From contig JAULSR010000002.1 in the NCBI GenBank assembly GCA_030512295.1, positions 2,046,001 to 2,110,000 on the forward strand: a stretch of 64,000 bases of DNA, in the 5' to 3' direction. The DNA is from Bombardia bombarda (Eukaryota > Ascomycota > Sordariomycetes > Sordariales > Lasiosphaeriaceae). Of the stretch, positions 36,760-48,261 are shown piece after piece. The first letter of the stretch is position 1. Each line of letters starts with the position of its first letter. The notes under the pieces were generated by a model. That model searched no databases and was not told where the DNA came from. It saw only the letters and a program-made list of their open reading frames with translations. The position numbers and the translations under genes are program-made.

Positions 36760-38786
36760 ATGGCATCCTTTCCTTTTGCGCGCTGGATCGGCGCATTTGT
36801 TCTCTTCTTTGGCGTTTTGATCAAAATCCAAGCAGCTCCCACTGAGAATGCTGTAGTCCAAACTCGAAATCCAAGCTCGAACTCGAGTTCGAATGGCCGA
36901 TTTGTCTTTGCGCATTTTATGGTCAGTTACCGAACAATCCCTGTGACACTCGGAATCGAGACTAATTATGCTAATATGACACACAGGTAGGCATTGTGAG
37001 CAATCGCAACACCGCAGCCGACTATGACCAGGATATGCAGCAAGCAAAGTCAGTTGGCATCGATGCTTTTGCTCTAAATGTTGGAGTCGACCCCTACACC
37101 GATACCCAGCTGGACCTGGCGTACGAGTCGGCAGCCAACAATGGGATGAAAGTCTTTATCTCCTTCGACTTCAACTGGTTTCAAACCACCAATGCCGCAC
37201 TTGTGGGACAGAAGATTGCTGAATACGCATCTAAACCAGGCCAGCTTATGGTCGACGGCAAAGTCTTTGCCTCATCCTTCTCAGGAGACGGCCTGGACGT
37301 CAACGCAATGCGATCAGCTGCGGGAGGAGTCGACATCTTCTGGGCCCCCAACTTCTCCCCACCTGGGACCCCAGACTCTAGCAACCTCGACGCCGCTTTA
37401 AACTGGATGGCCTGGCCCAACAACGGCCAAAACAAAGCCCCGTCGCCCGGTGCAAACGTGACAGTGCAGGACGGCGACAAGGCCTACACAAACTGGCTGG
37501 GCTCCAAGCCGTATATCGCACCCGTCTCGCCGTGGTTCAGCACTCACTTCGGACCAGAAGTGTCGTATTCCAAGAACTGGGTCTTTCCCTCTGATTCCTT
37601 GTGGTTTGACCGGTGGAATGAGATTTTGACCCTGGGACCTCGCTTCGTCGAAATCATCACCTGGAACGACTATGGCGAGAGCCACTACACGACAAAGCTA
37701 TCGTCGACGCACACTGACGATGGAAACTCCAAGTGGGTCAACGACATGCCGCATGAGGGCTGGCTTGACATGGCAAAGCCCTTCATTGCGGCGTTTCATG
37801 CTGGCGAGGACAATGTGGATGGGTTTATCCAAGATGATCAGATCATTTACTGGTATCGCCCGACCCTGAAGTCGCTTGACTGCGACAGCACTGACACTAC
37901 GGTTGTTACCGCAAACAACGCAAGTGGTAACTACTTCGAGGGACGTCCCGACGGCTTCGAGTCCATGGAAGACGCCGTCTTTGTCGTCTCGCTTCTCAAG
38001 TCGGCGGGCACTGTCACCGTCACGTCCGGCGGCAACAATCCCCACACATATGACGCCCCGAGTGGTGCTTTCGCGCAAAAGATTCCCATGGGTGTGGGTA
38101 ATCAGCAGTTTCAGCTCGCGCGCGACGGGCAGTCAGTGTTCAGCGGGACGTCGCTGAAAGCCGTGAGCGATCACTGCATCTGTGGCATCTACAACTTCAA
38201 CGCCTATGTGGGTACGCTGCCGTCCGCCACGATAATTGGAAAGCTGGACAGTTACGGTCTTGCCTCTCTGACGAAGGGCTTGCATGTCACCACTTGTCTT
38301 CCCACGCCTAGTCTTGGCAATACAGAAGTACCAGTCGCTGCCTCCCGCGTAATTGATATCAGTACTACCGCTATCAGCATCCCCTCGCTAGCCAACCCAT
38401 CCAGTATCCCTACCAACACAGCCACTTCAACATCTCTAATCACTGTTAGCACTACATTTATCACCATCGCGGCCAGCACCGCAACCTCTTCTCCCTCCCC
38501 TACATCCAGCACCCCTTCCTCCTCCGGTAGCTGCAACGCTGGCACGGGCGGGGCCGGCATGCCTCTCAACTTCACCGCTCTATGCCAACTCGCGTGTTCG
38601 CAGGGCTATTGCCCACAGGATGTTTGCAAATGCACGTCGACAGGCCCCATTGCAGATCCACAGCCCGCTACACAGCGGCCCGGCTGCGTCAAACCGGGCG
38701 TTAGCGATGGATATGCCGGGCTCTGCGCGTTTGATTGCGCACGAGGACTCTGTCCTGCTGATACTTGCACGCAGGACTGCTCTTAG
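36760..38786 (+). CDS. GH71 alpha-1,3-glucanase (mutanase) with C-terminal cysteine module
   Basis: Two exons (36760-36921, 36987-38786) give 653 residues. A signal peptide (hydrophobic core FVLFFGVLI, cleavage after about residue 25) leads to a GH71 catalytic domain that starts RFVFAHFMVGIVSN and includes ISFDFNWF, DIFWAPNF and the family motif ITWNDYGESHYT. A beta-sandwich-like region follows, then a Ser/Thr-rich linker (about 470-540). A C-terminal Cys-rich stretch (LCQLACSQGYCPQDVCKC and a second copy-like segment ending CTQDCS) resembles the CBM24 alpha-glucan-binding module. The enzyme hydrolyses alpha-1,3-glucan, either the fungus's own wall at division and autolysis or that of other fungi. 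It is secreted and has no evident link to the metabolite genes. Confidence 0.92.
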
Positions 38787-39356
38787 GCATGAAACTAACA
38801 CGCTGGACGTCTAGAGACGTTCTATGTGGGGTTAGCGTTCTTACCGTTTGGAGGATTGACTTGTTTTTCCTTACTCTATTACTGCATTGCGTCCTCTACT
38901 TCAACTCTTCTCTTCTAACCTGATATTATCACATATTTACATTCAATAAGATCTTCATTTATATCTTCTTTACCTTCATGAATGGTTGGTGCTCTCTTGT
39001 TTGTATGTATAATGGTATTGGGAGGCAATCAAGCTTTAATCTTTTTTGAGATAAGCGTCCCTTCCTGACTCCTTTAAAAGAAGATATTTAAGTGCTCCTC
39101 CGTTTTGATAAGCATCTTGACTTTCACCTACAGTAATAGCCGTCTCTCTACCCCCATAGTAGAGTTCAATCATTATTTCTCTTAATCGATGGTCTACATG
39201 TGGCAATCATGAAATGGAGTTGTCATTTATTCCGTAATACGCACTAGCTACAGGATATCTCTCACCCCTTTCTTCCTTCCACACAGTCCAAGACTCGCAG
39301 AGAGCTGACCATGCCCAATTCTGTACCGATTGTCCAACAAGAAGAAACATTGTCCC
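38787..39356. other. Convergent 3' flanks of GH71 and DUF1996 genes
   Basis: About 570 bp between two stop codons that face each other. It is T-rich, with possible polyadenylation signals, and no coding frame is supported. Confidence 0.5.
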
Positions 39357-40608
39357 CTACATGGACACGCCGGGAAGCTGGGGCAGCCCTGTAAGAAGAA
39401 GAATAATTGTTAGCGACAGTCATCAGCAAGCGCAATCAGAGAATTTCAAGAGGAGAAAAGAACTGGACAAAACATACAGCCATCAAAGTTCTCCTTAACC
39501 ATATCAGGAACAGTGCACTTATTCTGCTCGCTAATGCTCTGCGTCTTGAGCATGGGCGCGCTGACATAGGTATGTCCATCCATCGCCTTCTGGAGCGAGT
39601 CGGCCTTCCAGCCAAACAGGTAGTCAGCATGCGACGAAAAGCCCGTCTTGTCGCCGCTCGACCAGACAAACGGCTGGCTGCCGTCCTCGGGCCAGTCAGC
39701 CTTGTTGTTAAACGCCCGGGTGTCCCAGACGGTCTCGAGCAGGATCTGGGGCAGGCGGACGGGGTGGGTCGAGGGGCAGCGGCCGCCCGACTCGAAGGTG
39801 CCGACCTCGGGGTACGAGACGTGGTCCTGGTGGTTAGGGGTGTCGAGGTTGACGCCGTCCCAGCAGGTGGGGAAGCGGTGGTTGGCCATGATGCCGCCCT
39901 TGCAGGGGGTCTTGGGGAAGCCGATGGACTCGGGGAACCGGCTGCTCTGGTCGGTCATGCACGTGTAGGTGAGCTGGCGGAAGTCGCGGGCGTCGTCGCG
40001 GTTGCCGTTGGTCACGTCGCCGACGAGCATGCGGAAGCCGGGCTTGAAGGCGGTCACTTTGGACTTTTGGGCCGTGTCGAAGAGGGCGTCGGACATGTAG
40101 TAGACGACCTGAGGTGGTTGGTCAGCTTTTTGGATGTCACAACTTTGGTTGTTGATGGCTCAGGGGCTGAGACTTACCATGCCACCTTGGGTGCCTTCCA
40201 TGCCGGCCTGGGCCATTTGGGGAACTCTCTTGTACGTGCCATTCCTGGCGCGGAAGAAGAGAACGGCAGTCCAGTAGTTAGAGAAGTCCTCGGTGAACTG
40301 GCAGCTGGTGCAGGTGGACAGCGACGGTAGGTCATGCTTGTCCGGCTCCATGGACACGTTGAATGAGTTCTTCAAAGAAACGCCAAAGGTCAGTACTGAG
40401 AAACACCAAGATAAAAAATTAAAAAAAAAAAAGAGACCGAGAGCATACTCACACCTCCAATGATCTGATGAAGATGTGTCGACGGGAGCTGACCAGGGTT
40501 GACAAGGGGATCCAGACGCTGAACGGTGAGCTTCGCACAGCCAAATCGAAGCAGGGCGCTCGTGGGCGCCACCAGCCCGAAGGCGGCGGTGAGTGTGTTC
40601 AGCTTCAT
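39357..40608 (-). CDS. DUF1996 secreted protein
   Basis: Four exons on the minus strand (40608-40453, 40369-40178, 40108-39478, 39388-39357) give 336 residues, all phases closing. The signal peptide is MKLNTLTAAFGLVAPTSA. The mature protein shows the DUF1996 pattern: RFGCAKLTVQRLDPLVNPG, HLHQIIGGNSFNVSM, CTSCQFTEDFSNYWTAVLFF, then a long C-terminal half with PTCWDGVNLDTPNHQDHVSYP and HADYLFGWK. The tiny last exon supplies the usual end, a Trp-Leu then LPGVSM. The family is secreted and widespread in ascomycetes with no established biochemical function; some members carry a WSC domain, which this one lacks. It is convergent with the GH71 gene. Confidence 0.9.
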
Positions 40609-41819
40609 CTCTGCTCCGGATCTCTACTAGTACAAGACTAGAATGAAGATGATTGTCAGGTTCTGGAGATGGCAATGACGGTCACTGGAGGGAAACACAG
40701 AAAGTGGATCTCTGGGGATTGGCGGATGTCCTGGTCCCTACTTATCTATCCTGATATCGGGCTGGACCGAGGAGAGAGGGAAGGAAGAGGAAAGCAGACC
40801 AGCAATCAAGAGTTCGGCGAGAAGAGCCAGACCAGAGCCACAGCTGCCGATGTCCTACAGACATTGACAACCCACCCACTCACCCAATATCATCAGAAAA
40901 TAACCTGGTCTCGACACCCCCAATCCTTGATTAATATTTAGCAGCATGTGTCCTTGAGCCGACTACCGAGCTCGGGTCTCTATCCGGCCAATCTCTTCTC
41001 CGGATAATATCAGCAAACCATGACGGCGAGAACGAACGCAAGCGCCCTCGTTACGAAATACCCGGGCATAGTAGCGCACCACCACCATCTTCCAAGGACC
41101 ACAGCCGCCACCCGGGGTATCTCCCTTTTTGTCGCCTTCTAGAATTCAAAGGAACTCGACTTTGCGCCTAGATGACGAGGGAAGAAGGGCGGATCGGCGG
41201 CTTCTGGCCTCGCTACTATGCACGCTGCCGGAAAATTAACAGAAACAAACTCAAGCTTATATCCAAACGGGCTGCTCTGGGATTAAACAGGCATTGTTGC
41301 CCACTCACGCTCTGCTGATGATCCCCGCAAATAGGGGCTAATGGGGCCAACTTTATTACCCAGGAACCAATCCGATTGATGCCGGTTCCTTCTGTCGCCT
41401 AATGGATTTAATCTACTTTGCAAGCGCCCAGGTCGCTAATATTCGTTCAACGCCAGCTCGAATATTCGAAATTACTATCGGTATATGGCTTGGGGCTGCT
41501 GGCTGACCGACTGACATCTGGCCGCTCTACTCCGGGCGCCTCCTCGCCTGTCATGCTTTGTCTGCTTGCGTCTGCTGAAATGCCTACATATTGCCGGGCG
41601 TCTACCTACCTGTCTGCCTGTCTGCCTGCATATCCTTATCCACCTTGACCCAACCTTGTTTACTGGGCCGTCAGTCTGTCAGTTGTGATCACTGTGAATT
41701 ACGCGTCAAGCAAGCAGTATACAGCCAAGACACACTCATAGACGCACCTTGAACATCTCTCAACACCAATTTCGCAACCTCGGTTACTTGTCTCCTACAC
41801 ACACACACACACAAACAAG
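40609..41819. other. Divergent promoter region, no gene seen
   Basis: About 1.2 kb between the DUF1996 start and the small secreted protein start. Frames such as 41418-41648 have no recognisable domain. A CTGC/TGCC-rich segment is at 41560-41640 and a short AC run at about 41801-41815, just before the ATG. Confidence 0.5.
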
Positions 41820-42201
41820 ATGAATCTCAAATTCTCCCTCAGTCTCATAACCCTCTTGCTCGCCGTCGGGGGCCTCGCTCAAACTACACAACCCACCGAA
41901 TGCACCCGAGAGCTGGCCAGATCAGACGACTGCGCCGACGTCATCAACCCAAACGCCTGCTACAACCAGTTCCGCTGGACAAGCTCTCGCACGCTGCAGT
42001 GCATAGACGGCAAGGATCAGGCTGACAGGGCGAGGAAGGTGAGTTCAAAGTTTTTACTCAATCAAAATCATCACCTACAACCAGTAAGTAAGGTAAACAT
42101 ATACTAATGAGGAGAGTCTGTAGGCGTGCAAGTGCTGCAGCTGTGTCGGCACGGTAATGTGCGACTGGGTCAAGACCAACAAGCTTTGCGCGGCTCACTA
42201 G
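41820..42201 (+). CDS. Small secreted cysteine-rich protein (10 Cys)
   Basis: Two exons (41820-42038, 42124-42201) give 98 residues. A clear signal peptide (MNLKFSLSLITLLLAVGGLA) precedes a mature chain of about 78 residues with ten cysteines, four of them in the cluster ACKCCSC encoded by exon 2. The even count suggests five disulphides. There is no similarity I recognise. Such proteins are often candidate effectors, antimicrobials or wall-associated peptides, but nothing in the sequence decides between these. The ATG follows an AC-rich leader typical of an expressed fungal gene. Confidence 0.75.
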
Positions 42202-42639
42202 ACTGAGCTGAGCTGTCTGTTGTTGGGTCAGTTGCAGGAGCTAGCGAGAGTCGTCGGGTTGATTGGAATACTGTTGTTGACTGGAAAGGAAAATGGTTCA
42301 TGAATGTCTACGAGATTATGCAACTTTTCACATATCTAGCGGGTTATGAACTAATGTTATCTACCCAATTTCGTGCGATCAATTACACTTGTCGTTATAA
42401 AGTCCACTCACAGACCTCCTAAATTAGGTTGGACTCTACAGAAAAGTACGTCCGTGATCGAATAGTAGATTGTGTTCCTTTTTCTTTTCAAACCAGTTCC
42501 ACTGCTAGTACTCATCAACCTCACATTCTTCAACTTCATGCAGTATAACCTAGATATAAATAAAGTCGACAACTAGAAAGAAGTATTTATAGCATAAATA
42601 CAGCGAGCGTTACATGACTGAAATTTCCTTGACATATCC
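42202..42639. other. Convergent 3' flanks, no gene seen
   Basis: About 440 bp of A/T-rich sequence between the stops of the small secreted protein and the MFS transporter. No coding frame is supported. Confidence 0.5.
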
Positions 42640-44389
42640 TCACACACTACTCGCATTACTAGGCGCCTTGCTCTCCAGATGCGTCGTCAACGCACGGTTC
42701 CTCGCCTCCGTCTCCAAAGCCTTCTCATCAAACGCCTCATCCTGCGCCGTCGCCTCCTTGTTCCCATGCAGCCCAATCTTATACCAGGGCAGACTAAACA
42801 ACCGATCCATGCTCTCCAAACTGCGGCCCGCTGTCTCGGGTACAAAGAACCACACCCACGCACCGCCCACCAGCGTCACCGCGGCAAAGAACCAAAACGT
42901 CCCTTGCGCAGAGATTCCCCGTTCGACACAGGCAGCAACAAGTTGGGAACCGCGCGCGAGTTGCCGTACTGATTCGCAAAGTGAAACGTCATGGCCAACG
43001 AGGTACAGAACGCTCTGATGCGCAGAGGGAACAGCTCCGCCGTCAGCAGGTACTGCATACTGTTCCAACCGAGCGCCCAGCCAAAGCCCGAGACATAGAT
43101 CATGGCGATCGCACCGCGTGAAGCAGCGAGTTCAGCTGAGTCCAGATGGTACGCGACGCCCTTACTGACGTTTCCGAGGCCGGGTACGGCGGTCAGGAAT
43201 CCCGCGACGTAGATCATGGCGATGGCCTGGAGGGTAATACCAATGAGCAGAGAGCGCTTGCGACCGATGACGTCGACCAGGAAGAGAGCACAGAGCACGG
43301 CGGCCACGAGCTTGACAATGCCGAAGACCGCTGTAATCAGCAGGTTCTCATTGGTGCCTGTGATGCCGAGAAGCTCGAACAGGTCAGGGGCGTAGAGGGT
43401 GATGGACCCGGCACCAGACCACTGCGACATAATCTGCGCACCGATAGTGAGTCCGACGCGGTAGAGGTTGCTTGGGATGGTGAAGGCTTCCTTGATGACA
43501 CCGAGCCAGCCCGCTCCCTTCGTAGCCTCCATCTCTTCGTGGTGGGCGACTGTGATGGCATTGATCTCGCGGCTAACATACTCGTGGTCCTCAGGCAGGT
43601 GACGCAGACGTGCCATGACCTCGAGTGCCTTCTCGTTCTTGCCCTGCTTGACCAGGTAGCGAGGCGATTCGTACTGGAAGAAAGTGAGGATGAAGATAAG
43701 GCCGGCGAAGATGATGTGGAGGCTTGTGGGCACGAGCCAGCGACTGGGGGTGGTGTCGCCGAGGTTGACCTGGCAGCCGTAATTGGTGAAGTAGGCCAGC
43801 ACGATGCCCAGATAGACGAAACCCGTGAAGATGCAAGTGCAGAAGCCTCGGATGCTGGCGGGTGCAATCTCAGCGATATAGACAGGACCGACGACGGGTG
43901 TTTGGCCGACGCCCAAACCTGCGATGAAGCGCCCTGCGTAGATGGCGCCCAGGTTACCGTTGGAACCCATGAAGATGGCGATGCCGAAGATCCAGAGGAC
44001 ACAAAGCTGGCGGGTAGCCCAGATACGTCCTATTTTGTCACAGATGAGGAAGGCACTAGAGTCGCGAGGTTAGTTGAGTGGACCTGTTTACACTGCCTCG
44101 TCTTCACTCACAATAGAGCGCCTCCCACGCTTCCAATCTGCACCATAGACGAGACATTGGCCTTGATGTTTGCCTGTTCAGTCTTGCTGTAGAGGCCATA
44201 GTGGATTCGGCTTTGAAAGTCCTTGCTGTTGAAGGCGCCGCTAATCAAGCCCTCATCGACGCCGCGGGCAGCACCCAGTAGGCCAAAAGAGATGACGGCG
44301 AACCACAACCTCCAGTTGAAGACTTCCTTGGGCTCGCCTAGGTTCTTGAGCTTGAAGATGTTGACGGGCTTCTTGACACCACCGGCCAT
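42640..44389 (-). CDS. MFS sugar/quinate-type transporter, one-base frame break near the C-terminus
   Basis: Two exons on the minus strand (44389-44112, 44055-42640) encode a protein of about 564 residues once a single-base break is allowed for. Twelve TM segments are expected. Sugar-porter hallmarks are GRFIAGLGVGQTPVVGPVYIAEIAP, ESPRYLVKQGKNEKA, DVIGRKRSLL and, in the C-terminal frame, FFVPETAGRSLESMDRLF with PWYKIGLHGN. The combination resembles quinate/plant-polyol permeases of the QutD kind, but the substrate is uncertain. The first frame runs to MTFHFANQYGNSRAVPNLLL; the rest continues one base out of frame from ISAQGTFWFF. One missing base in the CCCC run at 42917-42920 restores the frame, and the rest of the sequence is undamaged, so an assembly error is more likely than a dead gene. 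Confidence 0.82.
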
Positions 44390-46302
44390 TTTGGCGGGCG
44401 GTCGAAGAAGAGAGAAACGACTTCGATGCTGTCTTGCAGGTGTACCCAGCAGAGGAAGATGTCGGGATGCGGGGAGTCGGATGCTTGAGCTTGGTTATTC
44501 AAGACAGATATTGCCACACACACACGCTCACTGATGCGGTTGCTGTTGCTGCAGTGTAACTCGAGATATGATAGAGGGGGGTTCGAGCGAAAATAGAGAC
44601 AGCAAAAGCAGTAGCAGAGCAACCCGAGAAAAAGGCGGGTTGTCGGAGGAAACCACAAGAGATCGAGGTAACTGAATCAACAGGAACGGAAAGCGATGAT
44701 CAGACAAGAAAGAAAGCGGCCGGGGACATGGAACTTGATCAGAAAATCCTACCTTGGGCTGGTTTATGATGAGGTCCAAAGCGTCCGCATCGACCCTGGA
44801 TGGAATCCATACCAATTGGGTCGAGACCCATGACGGCGGCGAACAGTCCAGCCCAGCAGATGAATGATGGTGTGGCTGCCCATGGCTGCTCGCGTCTGAT
44901 GGCGGCAGCCATCGGCACATCGCGAGCTCACATTTTGATCCCATGGTACTGTGTCGCCCCCAAGGTGACCAGCCAGAGGTGACCAGTGTGGTCAGAAACG
45001 CTAATGTGGGTATGGATTGTCGTGATTGGAAAGAAAATGGGCGAGCGGGCGATGATATCGTCTCTCCCCCGCATGCGGCTTGGCGAGGAAGGAACGAAGG
45101 ATTGCTGGAATGCTTGCCACGACCGAGATCTGAGATCCCATTTTCAGAAGGTGCTTTCAGCGACATTTTGGGGGAGGTAACACGGTAATGTCTCAGGGCT
45201 CTCAAGCCCCACCAATCAGATCGCGCGAATGGGAGAGAAAAGATCCACTATCCAGTAACCACCAGCCATCGCGAACAAAGAAGCCAAAAGCAAAAACAAT
45301 CAAGCCTCAACCCGCATTTGAACAATCCCAAAGTCAGGTCATGGCGCTTCGTCCCATTCGCGGTGGGCGCTTTTGGATGACGATCAGCCCTGTTCCTGGA
45401 TTAGGGTTGGTCATGTGAGGTTTTGTGCAGCCGGTTTCAACCCTGGGTTTTTCGAATTGAAAAGTCGTGGTGCTCGTTCCGGCCATCCTGGTCACTGGGA
45501 TTACCCCACAGTATCGAATCTGGACTGGATCGGGTCATTTCCCATCTCGACATCCGACGATTATGTTCCCAATCATTGACAAAGAGGGTGAATAAGCAAT
45601 GATGCACCTTGGCAGCTTCAACCACATCGATTTTCGCCAGGCGTCTGGTATCACTTTTCCTACTCGCGCCAATCGGCCCGTTAATAGCGACGAGACGAAA
45701 AGCAGCTGTCGAAGCTAAGTTCTTGGGTTCAGGCGCTTCCCCGCCGCCTGCTGCAGGCTGCAAGAGATCTGCACGAACCCACCCATGCTGGTCGCGTGTT
45801 GTCGCATCGTCTCGTGTCCATGGGCGGGCTGGCTGGCTTTGCTTGAGGCTAGCTCGTGGGTGCAGTGCGGGGTTGCAGCTACAGAGGGCAAAGCAGGATG
45901 GGAATTGAACCAGGCTCCATAATTTAAGTGGTGTCTTACGTGCCTGAGCAAAGCCATTGAGAGTTTCTGGGTCGTTTGCACGTGGTGACAGCATCTTATC
46001 CTCCAGCTGCACTACCTAGTGGGAGTGGGTGTCATCGACAAGATACCTATGTATCTTGGATCCAACAAGAGGTCAAAAGAAGCTTTTACCATCAAGCACA
46101 GCTAGAGTACCCCGTAAGCAGCCACGCCAAGCGCTGTCAGTCCATGCTATCAACATCGTAGCCGTCAAGTTGCATCGAGCCGACGCCGTGTTTGTCTCCG
46201 TTTTGACAACAGATGCCAATCGCTATTTCTCCTCTTCAACATATCTCCAAGTCTGAGCGTCAGAGACAAATATAAGGGTTTTTGCGCATCCCGGTACAAA
46301 TA
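44390..46302. other. Divergent intergenic region, no gene seen
   Basis: About 1.9 kb between the starts of the MFS transporter and the Ldh_2 dehydrogenase. Long open frames on the minus strand (44528-45205, 45437-46012) have Ser/Pro/Arg-rich chance-like content and no domain. A T-arm-like GGGAATTGAACC motif near 45900 lacks the rest of a tRNA. Confidence 0.45.
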
Positions 46303-47459
46303 ATGGCAGAAATTGCGAATCACGTCCGGGTCCGGCCCGACGACGCCCATGCTTTCGTAATTGGGCTGCTCGAGGCCTCTGGGGTCTCAAAGAAGAACGC
46401 CGACATTGTTGCCCGGGGATTGGTCCAGGCCGACCTGCGTGGCGTCGAGAGTCACGGCATTAACCGCATCCCCTCCTACTTGGCACGCGTCCGCAATGGC
46501 GTCTTGGACCCCCAGGCCGAGCCCACCCTTACCCAGGTCACACCCGTGGTTGCCCAGGTTAGTGCAGCCCCAAGGATGCAAAGCACGCTATTTGAGCGAG
46601 TTATTTACGTGGAAGGTTCTCATGACTTACTCTCCACCCCAAGGTTGACGGCCACAACGGGTTCGGCTTCCCAGCCGCCCACCTCGGCATGGACACGGCC
46701 ATCTCCATGGCGCACACCTTTGGGATCGGCATGGTGAGTGTAAGACACAGCAACCACTTTGGCATGTCGGCCTGGATCGTGCGCCAAGCCGTCGACGCCG
46801 GCATGATGAGTCTTGTGTTTACAAACTCGTCGCCGGCGCTGCCTGTCTGGGGCGGCAAGTCCCAGATGATGGGCGTTTCCCCCATCGCATGCGGCGCGCC
46901 TGGTGGGAAGGGTTCAAGGCCTTTTATACTCGACATGGCTCCTTCAGTAGCAGCGCGCGGCAAGATTCACAAAGCGCTGCGCAGAGGAGAGAAAATACCG
47001 ACGGACTGGGCGCTTGACAGCGAGGGCAAGCCCACGGATGACCCTGCAGAGGCCCTCAGGGGCGTGATGCTCCCCATGGGCGGACCAAAGGGTTCCGCGT
47101 TGGCTATCATGATGGATGTTTTCTCTGGTGTTCTTTCCGGCTCGGCCTTTGCTGGTGGCGTCACCGGGCCTTATGACATGTCAAAGCCTGGAGATGTCGG
47201 CCACTTCTTCATCGCCATTAAACCAGATCTCTTTATGAGTTTGGACGACTTCAGAGATCGCATGGATGTTCTGTATAAGAATGTGGTGAGCTCAGACAAA
47301 ATGCATGGAGTTGACCGAATTTACTTTCCTGGAGAGATCGAGCAGTTGACGGAAGAGCGGCGTATCGAAGAAGGGATTCCGTATGTCCAAGATGAGATCG
47401 ACGTGCTCAACGCCGAGGCAGAGAGGCTGGGCGTGGCAAAGATTCAGCTCTGGGAATGA
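46303..47459 (+). CDS. Malate/L-lactate dehydrogenase family (Ldh_2) oxidoreductase
   Basis: Two exons (46303-46557, 46644-47459) give 356 residues. The family features are visible: the N-terminal DADLRGVESHG-type stretch (here QADLRGVESHGINRIPSY) with the active-site His, DGHNGFGFPAAHLGM at the exon junction, SVRHSNHFGMSAWIVRQA, then GGPKGSALAIMMDVFSGVLSG near the C-terminus. These NAD(P)-dependent 2-hydroxyacid/2-ketoacid dehydrogenases do not share the Rossmann fold of classical LDH. Substrates in the family include malate, lactate, ureidoglycolate and cyclic imino acids, so the exact reaction is open. No targeting signal is seen. It sits in an accessory region next to the transporter but is not clearly linked to it. 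Confidence 0.88.
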
Positions 47460-48261
47460 TGTTTGTTTCAATTTTCATGCAGGACAAAGATTGCATAGAC
47501 TAGAGCAGCAGCTTGTTAAATGACGAAAAAATTGTTACAAGGACTAAATCGCCATTCCCATCCTCAGCGTCAGTGGTCCAAGACACTCCCACACAAGCTT
47601 TGAGCTGATCCGCGACCAAGACTCATACTGGTCCCTATTTGACCGAGAGACGTATGGCAGCAATACTATCTTGGGAGGACAGAACTGCCCCTTTGCAAAC
47701 ATAATTGACCGCAGTCCGCCCCATCGCCTCGTTCTGTTCTTGTTAAGGATGACCAAGTTTTCATTTTCCACAAGTTTAAGTACCCTGATGGCAGAAAGGA
47801 AAGTCGTATGTCTCCTCTTTCTAGCTTTTAGGAGGATCAGGATTTTGCAGGAGACCCCCGGACTCGGAGAGTTGGCTGTGCATAAGGCTGTTTTTGAGAG
47901 CTATTTTGGCAAGCTCGTACGTGTATGTAAAAGTATGCTGCGTAAAAATGAGTGCCCCGAGTTTCTCTGGCTTTTTCGTCATACCCATTAGAGCGGCTCG
48001 GAGCCTCAATGGGAATCAATGAAGCGGGTGCTGTCATGGGGAATTATCAAAATGCAGCTGGATGGTGAGCCGATAACAGAGTTTGCATTTAGGAGCTGAA
48101 ATGGAGGTACATAAGCAATGCGTCGTAGGCTGCCTCCATGACCCCTCATCTCATTCTTCTGCTACTTGTCTGGCCTGGTGTCCGAACTAACGCATCTTGC
48201 GTTCTTCAGTTTCACTCAATCTACGGCCGACTTATAAAATTTGTTACAGGGCGTCCGAGCC
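47460..48261. other. Intergenic, no gene seen
   Basis: About 800 bp between the dehydrogenase stop and the HET pseudogene start. Open frames are short and unrecognised. Confidence 0.5.

Noticed and set aside
42917..42950. Very short intron (GT...AG, 27 nt) to explain the MFS frame change
   Set aside because: Too short for a fungal intron and it does not bring the downstream conserved frame into phase.
43146..44192. 348-codon plus-strand frame, Glu/Asp-rich
   Set aside because: Antisense shadow of the MFS transporter.
44528..45205. 225-codon open frame on the minus strand upstream of the MFS gene
   Set aside because: Composition rich in Ser/Pro/Leu as expected for the opposite strand of a leader; no domain.
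45890..45975. tRNA-like GGGAATTGAACC motif
   Set aside because: The acceptor stem cannot be paired and no D-arm is found; likely chance.
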